From Mangrovicoccus ximenensis (lineage in GTDB: Bacteria; Pseudomonadota; Alphaproteobacteria; Rhodobacterales; Rhodobacteraceae): a stretch of DNA of 64,000 nt. Where the stretch lies: the NCBI RefSeq assembly GCF_003056725.1, contig NZ_QBKZ01000014.1, positions 148,102 through 212,101 on the forward strand. The letters are read 5' to 3'. Positions 57,525-64,000 of this stretch are shown piece after piece. The translations under genes and the position numbers were made by a program. Under the pieces are notes generated by a model. That model was not told the DNA's origin. It worked only from the letters and a program-made list of their open reading frames with translations, and did not search any database. Numbering within the stretch: position 1 is the stretch's first letter; every line of letters starts with the position of its first letter.

Positions 57525-58541
57525 TCAACAGGTCTCGACCATGTGGATCTGCACCGGGGTCAGCGTCGTCTCCGGCCCCTTCGCCAGCCTCCCGAAGCGG
57601 GCCGCCAGCGCCTCGACGGCGGTCCGCACCTCAAGCCCGGGATTCTGGTCGATCACCGCGTCGAGCAGCCCTTCGCGCAGGAGCCGCCGCCGGTCCTCGG
57701 TCAGCTCGTGGGTGATCACCACCACCTCCCGCTGCCGTCCCGCCGCACGGATCGCGTCCGCCACCTCCTGCGAGCCGGCCGAGGCATTGTAGATGCCCCT
57801 GAGCCCGGGCCGGTCCTTCAGCGCGCGGAAGACCAGCTCTCCCGCCCGCCCGCTATCCTCGCGGCTCTCGACGACCGCCGCAACGCTGCAGGCCGGATGC
57901 CGCTCCGCCAGCACGGCGCGGAATCCCTGCTCGCGCTCGCCATGCCCGATCATGCTCAGGAGCCCCGCGATCACCAGCACCTCGCCGCCTGCCGGTCCGA
58001 TCAGCCGCCCCATTAGGTCGCCCGCGACCCGTCCGGCGCGCAGGTTGTCGGAGCCCACGTAGATCCGCTCGCCCTCCGTCAGGATGTCGGTCCCGATCGT
58101 CAGCACCGCCCGTCCGCGCGCGATCTGCCGGTCGAGCGCCGCGGCGATCGCCGGATCATGCAGCGTGCAGACCACGAACCCGTCATGGCTGCCGCCGAGG
58201 CTGTCAATCTGCGCGGCCACTTTCGCCGGTTCGGTCGGGACCAGGTGGTGGATGCGGAACTCCATGTTGAGCCCGGCATGCATGCGCCGTGCCGCCTGGA
58301 ACCCGGCCTGCAGCTCGGCATGGAATGGGTTGGCGGGCGGCTGCAGCAGCACCGCAATGCGGATCGTCCGCGCGGGCCGCTGGTCGAGCATCCGGTCGAG
58401 CTTCAGCCGCCGCGCGGCCTCCAGAACGCGGGCCTCCTTCTCCTGCGCGACCCCGCCGCGGCTGTTCAGCACCCGGTCGACCGTCGCCGTCGAGACACCC
58501 GCCTCGCGCGCCACGTCCCTTGCGCTAGCTTTCCGTGCCAT
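57525..58541 (-). CDS. LacI-family regulator 2
   Basis: A 338-residue regulator with helix-turn-helix ARDVAREAGVSTATVDRVLN (residues 7-26) and an effector domain like that of sugar-binding proteins. The start at 58541 gives MARKASARDV. It is convergent with iolE and divergent from the second cassette at 58664. A palindrome CTTGAT...ATCAAG lies 10 bp upstream of its start, in the shared promoter, so it likely controls itself and that cassette. Confidence 0.92.
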   Translation of the reverse strand: MARKASARDVAREAGVSTATVDRVLNSRGGVAQEKEARVLEAARRLKLDRMLDQRPARTIRIAVLLQPPANPFHAELQAGFQAARRMHAGLNMEFRIHHLVPTEPAKVAAQIDSLGGSHDGFVVCTLHDPAIAAALDRQIARGRAVLTIGTDILTEGERIYVGSDNLRAGRVAGDLMGRLIGPAGGEVLVIAGLLSMIGHGEREQGFRAVLAERHPACSVAAVVESREDSGRAGELVFRALKDRPGLRGIYNASAGSQEVADAIRAAGRQREVVVITHELTEDRRRLLREGLLDAVIDQNPGLEVRTAVEALAARFGRLAKGPETTLTPVQIHMVETC

Positions 58542-58550
58542 GGGATTTTC

Positions 58551-58570
58551 CTTGATCAAATCACATCAAG
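58551..58570 (-). promoter_or_regulatory. Candidate LacI-type operator in the divergent promoter
   Basis: CTTGATCAAATCACATCAAG is an inverted repeat of CTTGAT/ATCAAG with an 8-bp centre, between regulator 2 and the dehydrogenase at 58664. Confidence 0.5.
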
Positions 58571-58663
58571 CCTGCCGTTCCCCGAAGGCCTAGCACCGCG
58601 CTATCCCTTGCTCAAGCCGCTGCGGAAGAGGAGCCGCGGCAGCCATATCTGGAGAGACCTGGA

Positions 58664-59671
58664 ATGATCGAACTCGCCGTCTTCGGCGCGGGCCGCATGG
58701 GGCAGATCCATGCGCGGAACGCCGCCCTGCACCCCGGCCTGAACCTGAAATTCATCGCAGATCCCATCGACAGCCCGGCACGGGACGCGCTTCTCGCCAT
58801 GACCGGCGCCACGCTGGCCACGCCGGAGGAGATCTTCGCCGACCCGGCCATCGCGGGCGTCGTCGTGGCCAGTTCCACCGACAGCCATGCGGAGCTGATC
58901 CGCGCCGCGGCCGAGGCGGGCAAGGCGGTCTTCGCCGACAAGCCGATCAGCCTCGATTTCGCCGCCGTGCTGGAGGTCGCCGCGGCGGTCGAGGCCGCGG
59001 GCGTGCCCTCGATGCTGGGCTTCCAGCGCCGCTACGACGCGCCCTTCCGCGCGCTGAAGCAGCGGATCGACAGCGGCGCCTCCGGCCGGCTAGAGACCGT
59101 CCTGATGCAGTCGCGCGACCCGTCGCCGCCGCCCGCAAGCTATGCGCGGAGTTCGGGCGGGTTCTTCCGCGACAGCGCGATCCACGACATGGACATGGCG
59201 CGCTACCTTCTGGAGGAACCGGTCGCGCGGGTCTGGGCCACCGGGTCCTGCCTCGTCTCAGAGGAACTCGGCGCGATCGGCGACATCGACACCGGCATGA
59301 TTGCGCTGACCACCGTCTCGGGGCGGATCGCCACGCTGATGAACTCGCGCCGCGGCCCGATGGGCTATGACCAGCGGCTGGAGGCCTTCTGCGCCGCCGA
59401 GGTCCTTTCGGTCGGCAACCAGCGCCTCTCACCGCTGGCCATCTCTGCGCCGGACGGCGAGACGCTGCAGCCGCCGATGAACTATTTTCCCGCCCGCTTC
59501 GCCCAAGCCTATGCCGACGAGATGGACGCCTTCGCCCGGCTGATCGCCGAGGGAACCCCGCCGCTTGCCACGATGGCGGACGGGCTGGAGGCGCAGCGCC
59601 TCGTCGAGGCCGCGATCCGCTCGCTCGAGACCGGCCTGCCCGTCGACTTCGCCCCTGACTGGAGACCCTGA
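58664..59671 (+). CDS. Inositol 2-dehydrogenase (IolG-like)
   Basis: A 335-residue Gfo/Idh/MocA protein: LAVFGAGRMGQIHARNAALH, FADKPISLDFAAVLEVAAAV, MLGFQRRYDAPFRALKQRID and FRDSAIHDMDMARYLL with catalytic residues Asp/His. These agree closely with IolG-type myo-inositol dehydrogenases. First gene of the second cassette; the next gene begins 2 bp after its stop. Confidence 0.9.
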   Translation: MIELAVFGAGRMGQIHARNAALHPGLNLKFIADPIDSPARDALLAMTGATLATPEEIFADPAIAGVVVASSTDSHAELIRAAAEAGKAVFADKPISLDFAAVLEVAAAVEAAGVPSMLGFQRRYDAPFRALKQRIDSGASGRLETVLMQSRDPSPPPASYARSSGGFFRDSAIHDMDMARYLLEEPVARVWATGSCLVSEELGAIGDIDTGMIALTTVSGRIATLMNSRRGPMGYDQRLEAFCAAEVLSVGNQRLSPLAISAPDGETLQPPMNYFPARFAQAYADEMDAFARLIAEGTPPLATMADGLEAQRLVEAAIRSLETGLPVDFAPDWRP

Positions 59672-59673
59672 CC

Positions 59674-60600
59674 ATGATCCATGACATTTCCGTCCTTCCG
59701 CCGGGCGTCCGGCTGGCCGCAAGCCCGCTGAGCTGGGCCAATGACGTGCTCGAGGACCTCGGCGCGGAGATCCCGCTCGACACCTGCCTCTCGGACATGG
59801 CGGCGGCAGGCTACGAGGGCACCGAGCTTGGCCGCAAGTACCCCCGCGATCCCGCCGTTCTAGGGCCGCTGCTGGCGGAGAAGGGGCTGGCGCTGGCCTC
59901 CGGCTGGCATTCCGGCGCGCTGGCAGAGCGCAGCGTCGCGGCCGAGATTGCCGCCGTGGCGGATCATGCGCGGCTGCTGCAGGCGCTTGGCGCCGAGGTG
60001 ATGGTCTATGGCGAATGCGCGATGATGGCGCCCGGATCGCCGCTGGATGCGCCGATGTCCGCGCGCCGGATCATGCCCGAGGGAGAGATCGCCGCCTATG
60101 CCGCGCGGCTGACCGAATTCGGGCGGCACCTGCAGGCGGAATACGGGCTGGCGCTGGCCTATCACCACCATCTGATGATGGTGGCCGAGACCTTCGACGA
60201 GATCGCGGCCATCCTCGATGCCTGCGGCCCCGAGGTCGGTCTGCTGCTCGACACAGGCCACGCTGTCGCGGCGGGCTTCGGCTATGAGGACCTGATCGCG
60301 CGCTTCGGCGGCCGGATCGTGCATGTCCACCTGAAGGACGTGCGCCCCGATATGCTCCGGGCCATGCGCGAGGGCGACCTCAGCTTCAACGACGCCGTGC
60401 GCTCGGGCATGTTCACCGTGCCCGGCGACGGCATGGTCGATTTCGCGCCGCTCGCCCGCTTTGCCGCGACCTCCGGCTACCGGGGCTGGATGGTCGTCGA
60501 GGCCGAGCAGGACCCGGCCAAGGCGCCCCCTGCCCCGGCGGTCTCCCGCGCCTTCGACCATGTCCTTTCCGTATTCGCAAGCCAGGAGGTCACCGCATGA
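59674..60600 (+). CDS. IolE-like inosose dehydratase/isomerase (second copy)
   Basis: A 308-residue TIM-barrel protein related to the IolE at 56548: VRLAASPLSWANDVLEDLGA, LALAYHHHLMMVAETFDEIA, VGLLLDTGHAVAAGFGYEDL and IVHVHLKDVRPDMLRAMREG. It is divergent enough to act on another inosose or keto-sugar. Its stop overlaps the start of the next gene (ATGA). Confidence 0.87.
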   Translation: MIHDISVLPPGVRLAASPLSWANDVLEDLGAEIPLDTCLSDMAAAGYEGTELGRKYPRDPAVLGPLLAEKGLALASGWHSGALAERSVAAEIAAVADHARLLQALGAEVMVYGECAMMAPGSPLDAPMSARRIMPEGEIAAYAARLTEFGRHLQAEYGLALAYHHHLMMVAETFDEIAAILDACGPEVGLLLDTGHAVAAGFGYEDLIARFGGRIVHVHLKDVRPDMLRAMREGDLSFNDAVRSGMFTVPGDGMVDFAPLARFAATSGYRGWMVVEAEQDPAKAPPAPAVSRAFDHVLSVFASQEVTA

Positions 60601-61793
60601 CCCGCACGCTCAATATCGGCCTGATCGGCTCCGGCTTCATGGGCCAGGCCCATGCCGATGCCTTTCGCCGCGCCGCGATGCTCTATCCCGGCCTGGCCGC
60701 GCGGCCCGTGCTGCACACGCTGGCGGATGCCACGCCGGAGCTTGCCGCCGCAGCCGCGGCGCGCTTCGGCTTCGCGAAATCCACCGGCAACTGGCGCGAT
60801 CTGGTCAATGACCCGGAAATCGACGTGGTCGACATCACCTCGCCCAATCTCCTGCACCACGAGATGGCCATGGCCGCGATCGCCGCGGGCAAGCATGTCT
60901 ATTGCGAGAAGCCGCTTTCGGTGACCGCGGCCGAAGCCGAGGAAATGACTGCCGCCGCCAGGGCCAGGGGCGTGCGCACCATGGTCGCCTTCAACAACGT
61001 CAAGACGCCCGCCGCAATGCTGGCCAGGCAGCTGATCGAGGCGGGCGAGATCGGCACGCCGATGCGGTTCCGCGGCTGGTTCGACCAGGGGTTCTTTAAC
61101 GATCCCGAGCTGCCGTTCTCGTGGCGCTGCACCCGGCGCGAGGCCGGCTCCGGAGCGCTCGGCGATCTGGGCAGCCATGTCATCTCGGTCGCGCAGTACC
61201 TGATGGGGCCGGTCGAGAGCACCATCGCCCAGACCCAGACCTTCTTCCCCACCCGCCCCGTCCCGCAGGGCGGCTCGGGCTACGGCGCGAAAGCCGGGCA
61301 GGATGCGCCGCGAGCCAAGGTCGAGAACGAGGACCAGATCCAGACCATGGTGCGTTTCGCCTCCGGCGCCGGCGGCACGATCGAGGCCAGCCGCGTAGCC
61401 GCCGGAAAGGTCTTCGGCATCTACTGGGAGGTCTCGGGCACCGGGGGCACCATCGTCATGGACGGGGAGCGCTTCAACGAACTGAAGATCGCCCGCTTCA
61501 CCGACCCCAAGCCCGACCGCGGCTTCAAGACCCTGCTGGCGGGCAGCCAGGTCGAGCAGTTCGGCGGCTTCTTCGGATTCGACTTCGCCGGCGGCGGCCT
61601 GGGCTATTTCGACGTCAAGGTGATCGAGGTCCATGACCTGATCCACGGCATCATGGGCGGCGGCTGCTTCCCCGACTTCGCCTTCGGGCTCGAGAATGTC
61701 CGGATCATCGACGCGATGGAACGCTCCCTTGCGACCCGCACTTGGGAGGACGTCGCGACGGCTCCTGCAACCCGCAACCTGGAAACGATCTGA
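60597..61793 (+). CDS. Gfo/Idh/MocA-family oxidoreductase
   Basis: A 398-residue dehydrogenase, longer than the other two: NIGLIGSGFMGQAHADAFRR, HVYCEKPLSVTAAEAEEMTA, GSGALGDLGSHVISVAQYLM with the family's Gly-Asp/His active site. The extra length lies in the C-terminal half (GGFFGFDFAGGGLGYFDVKV). The substrate is probably a cyclitol or keto-sugar intermediate. Coupled by overlap to genes on both sides (ATGA and TGATG). Confidence 0.87.
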   Translation: MTRTLNIGLIGSGFMGQAHADAFRRAAMLYPGLAARPVLHTLADATPELAAAAAARFGFAKSTGNWRDLVNDPEIDVVDITSPNLLHHEMAMAAIAAGKHVYCEKPLSVTAAEAEEMTAAARARGVRTMVAFNNVKTPAAMLARQLIEAGEIGTPMRFRGWFDQGFFNDPELPFSWRCTRREAGSGALGDLGSHVISVAQYLMGPVESTIAQTQTFFPTRPVPQGGSGYGAKAGQDAPRAKVENEDQIQTMVRFASGAGGTIEASRVAAGKVFGIYWEVSGTGGTIVMDGERFNELKIARFTDPKPDRGFKTLLAGSQVEQFGGFFGFDFAGGGLGYFDVKVIEVHDLIHGIMGGGCFPDFAFGLENVRIIDAMERSLATRTWEDVATAPATRNLETI

Positions 61794-62830
61794 TGGACGG
61801 AATGACCGCACCCGACTTCCCCGCTGCCCTGCCTGCAAGCCGCGTTCCCGACCCGATGGCGGCCCCGTCCATCCGCTGGGGCATCCTCGGCACCGGCTGG
61901 ATCGCGAAGCAGTTCATCGCCTCGGTTCGCGCCCATACGCGGCAGGACATCGCCGCCGTGGGCTCGCGCACCGGTGACAGCGCCGCGCGCTTTGCTGCCG
62001 AGCAGGACATCGCCTCCGCCCATGGCAGCTATGCCGCGCTGGTGGCCGATCCGACGCTGGACGTGATCTACGTGGCGACGCCGCACAACTGCCATTTCGA
62101 GCATTGCAAGCTGGCCCTCGAGGCAGGCAAGCACGTCTTCTGCGAAAAGCCGCTGGCGCTCGACCATGCCGAGGCGGCCGCGCTCGCCGGCATCGCCAGC
62201 AGGAAGGGCGTGTTCTTCGCCGAAGCGCTCTGGACCTACTTCCTGCCGAAATTCGACGTGCTTCAGCAGATCCTGGACTCCGGCTGCCTCGGCGAGATCA
62301 AGTCGGTCCACACGGAGTACGGCGAGTACTTCACACGCGACCACCGCATCTTCGACCCCTCCCTGGCGGGCGGACCGCTCTACGATCTGGGCACCTATCC
62401 GGTTTCGCTGATCTCCAAGCTCATGGGCGTTCCCGCGCAGGCCGTTGGGCTGAAGCAGATGGACCCCTCCGGCGTGCATGGCCAGCTGTCGGTCATCATG
62501 GCGGACGAAAAGGGGAACCAGGGCACCATGTCCACGACGCTCTACGGGCTGACGCCGACCAACGCCGTGATCGTCGGAACCGACGGCACCGTGCGCTTCG
62601 GCTCCGAGTTCAACCTGCCAGGTCCGTTCCAGGTGATCTCGGCCGACGGCACCCTCTGGCTCGATTACGACGAGCCGGTCGGGCGGCATTTCGAGGGGCT
62701 CTGCTACGAAGCCGCCGAGGTCGCCCGATGCATCGCCGCAGGCAGGACCGAAACGCCCTGCCGCCCGCTGGGCGCCACGCTCGACATGATGCGGACGCTC
62801 GACATGATACGCGCCGCAACCGGGCTCTGA
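61793..62830 (+). CDS. Gfo/Idh/MocA-family oxidoreductase (dihydrodiol dehydrogenase-like)
   Basis: A 345-residue protein: IRWGILGTGWIAKQFIASVR, HVFCEKPLALDHAEAAALAG, FFAEALWTYFLPKFDVLQQI, GGPLYDLGTYPVSLISKLMG. The WTYFLP and LYDLGTYP segments place it nearest the dimeric dihydrodiol/D-xylose-type dehydrogenase branch. Fourth gene of the second cassette. Its substrate is unknown. Confidence 0.85.
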   Translation: MDGMTAPDFPAALPASRVPDPMAAPSIRWGILGTGWIAKQFIASVRAHTRQDIAAVGSRTGDSAARFAAEQDIASAHGSYAALVADPTLDVIYVATPHNCHFEHCKLALEAGKHVFCEKPLALDHAEAAALAGIASRKGVFFAEALWTYFLPKFDVLQQILDSGCLGEIKSVHTEYGEYFTRDHRIFDPSLAGGPLYDLGTYPVSLISKLMGVPAQAVGLKQMDPSGVHGQLSVIMADEKGNQGTMSTTLYGLTPTNAVIVGTDGTVRFGSEFNLPGPFQVISADGTLWLDYDEPVGRHFEGLCYEAAEVARCIAAGRTETPCRPLGATLDMMRTLDMIRAATGL

Positions 62831-62914
62831 AACCGGACAGGCCGGGGCTCTCGCGTCCCGGCCGTCCTGATCTTCCGCGCGGCCCTCTGTCCGGAGGCCG
62901 CTGCCATGTCCGGT

Positions 62915-64000
62915 TCAGGCGACCCGCGCCTGCATCTCCTGCTCGAATTCCTCCAGCGTCTTGCCGCGCGTCTCGGGCACGATGACGGCGAGAACGGCCA
63001 TGGCGGCGCATCCGAGCACCGCGAAGACGAAAAAGGTGGCGCCGATCCCCAGCGCCGCGACCAGCGGCGGGAAGGCGAAGGCGACAGTCGCGTTCGCGAT
63101 CCACAGGGCGAAGACGCAGAGTCCCATCGCGAAGCTGCGGATCTTGAGCGGAAAGATCTCGGCCAGGAGCAGCCAGACCAGCGGACCGATCGTGCCCTGC
63201 ATGGCGAAGACGAACCCCACGGTGAAGCCCAGGATCAGCCAGGGCTTGGCGGCCACATCCGGCAGCAGGAACGCCGATAGCCCGACCATCAGGTGGAATA
63301 CCGTCGTGACCGCGAAGCCGCCGATCAGCATGGTTCGCCGGTCGAGCTTGTTGATCAGCGCGATGCCGCCGAGGATCCCCGCGAGGCTGGCCAGGCCGTA
63401 GAGCGTATTGGCCATCACGGCCGCCCGGGCGGAGAAACCTGCATCCTGCAAGAGCTGCGAGCCGTAATACATGATCGAGTTGATGCCGGTCAGCTGCTGG
63501 AACACGCCGAGCGCGATGCCGATCCAGATCAGCCGCTTGACCCAGGGCTTGGCGAGCTCCGCAAGGATGCCTGCCGTTTCCTCGCGATCGATGGCGGCCA
63601 TCTCGCGGACCTCGCGCAGCTCTTCCGCCGCGCGTTCCGGGCTGCGCACCTGGCGCAGGACCGCGAGCGCTTCGTCATCCCGGTCCTGCATCGCAAGCCA
63701 GCGCGGGCTTTCCGGCATCCTGAGCATGCCGATCATCAGCGCAACGGCGGGCAGCACTGCGACGGCCAGCATCAAGCGCCAGACATGCTCGCTCGCTCCC
63801 CAGAAGGAATAGATCACCGCATTGATGACGAAGGCGGCGAACTGGCCGCCGACGATCATCACCTCGTTGCGGGTGACGAGGCTGCCGCGGCGCTCGTGCG
63901 GGGAAACCTCGGCCAGGTAGATCGGCACGATCGCCGAAGCGCCGCCGACCGCCAGGCCCAGCACCGCGCGGAAGGCCGCCAGCACCTGCCAGGAGGGCGC
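62915..64000 (-). CDS. MFS sugar porter (partial, start outside window)
   Basis: About 360 C-terminal residues of a 12-helix sugar-porter protein on the minus strand; the N-terminus lies beyond 64000. Motifs are HERRGSLVTRNEVMIVGGQF, PESPRWLAMQDRDDEALAVL, FQQLTGINSIMYYGSQLLQD, LDRRTMLIGG and PETRGKTLEEFEQEM. Homologues next to inositol genes (IolT type) import myo-inositol by proton symport, so it may be a second uptake route for the same substrates. Confidence 0.92.
   Translation of the reverse strand, partial: APSWQVLAAFRAVLGLAVGGASAIVPIYLAEVSPHERRGSLVTRNEVMIVGGQFAAFVINAVIYSFWGASEHVWRLMLAVAVLPAVALMIGMLRMPESPRWLAMQDRDDEALAVLRQVRSPERAAEELREVREMAAIDREETAGILAELAKPWVKRLIWIGIALGVFQQLTGINSIMYYGSQLLQDAGFSARAAVMANTLYGLASLAGILGGIALINKLDRRTMLIGGFAVTTVFHLMVGLSAFLLPDVAAKPWLILGFTVGFVFAMQGTIGPLVWLLLAEIFPLKIRSFAMGLCVFALWIANATVAFAFPPLVAALGIGATFFVFAVLGCAAMAVLAVIVPETRGKTLEEFEQEMQARVA

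Overview
The window reads as a chromosomal segment of a high-GC alphaproteobacterium of the Rhodobacterales (Rhodobacter/Rhodovulum/Paracoccus-like). This rests on the forms of EF-P, ScfR, PurL, ArgC, CcmE, the monothiol glutaredoxin/BolA pair and UvrA, on the hupCDFGH gene order of uptake-hydrogenase operons in this group, and on TRAP, BCCT and inositol-type transport genes. I cannot name the species. All homology calls come from reading the sequence, not from database searches.

Layout. 0-1.2 kb: efp and a small conserved hypothetical. 1.2-6.6 kb: a pile-up of broken insertion sequences (IS21-A plus strand, IS21-B minus strand, an IS256-type element), flanked by two truncated genes. 6.6-16.6 kb: an scfR-like regulator, then a patchwork of truncated pieces (bioY 5' end, an autotransporter lacking both ends, a membrane-fusion protein gene, a giant LEPR-XLL surface protein that stops abruptly). 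16.7-28.7 kb: an ordinary core block (gap, grx4, bolA, purL, small stress-type membrane proteins, a LysR regulator, acyltransferase, murI, argC, ccmE). 28.7-30.0 kb: IS110 and IS5 remnants. 30.3-37.7 kb: porin, uvrA, a BCCT transporter with a UspA protein, tRNA-Met. 37.8-42.7 kb: a decaying hydrogenase operon (hupC frameshifted, hupD, hupF, hupG, truncated hupH) between a broken IS5 element and a broken IS21 element (IS21-C). 42.7-49 kb: a catabolic operon (truncated FAD oxidoreductase, aldehyde dehydrogenase, DHDPS-family lyase, TRAP transporter). 49-64 kb: two adjacent inositol/cyclitol-type cassettes with two LacI-family regulators, an ABC importer, IolG/IolE/IolH/IolI-like enzymes and an MFS sugar porter.

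The main unusual signal is a dense family of short hairpin inserts. I count about 29, each about 27-80 bp, inside the remnants of five transposase loci from three unrelated IS families (three IS21 elements, one IS256, two IS5; one small IS110 remnant has none). I saw none in the other roughly 55 kb. They fall into subfamilies with conserved ends (AGTGAG...GCGAAC or GAATGAG...CGAATG), a conserved loop (CGCCAyyGGTyCGA) and arms that vary by compensatory change. Where the uninterrupted protein motif is well known, each subfamily adds a nearly constant net length (about +27, +37 or +43 bp; composites about +71 to +77). This looks like an undescribed non-autonomous mobile element family, or a process, that lands in transposase genes.

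How the genes work together. The 42-62.8 kb half is import and catabolism of small polar carbon sources: a TRAP carrier with oxidase/lyase/dehydrogenase enzymes, then an ABC importer feeding inositol-dehydrogenase and inosose-dehydratase homologues, each set next to a LacI-type regulator with a candidate palindromic operator. The hydrogenase genes are maturation and electron-transfer parts with no structural subunits left in the window, so the locus is probably non-functional.
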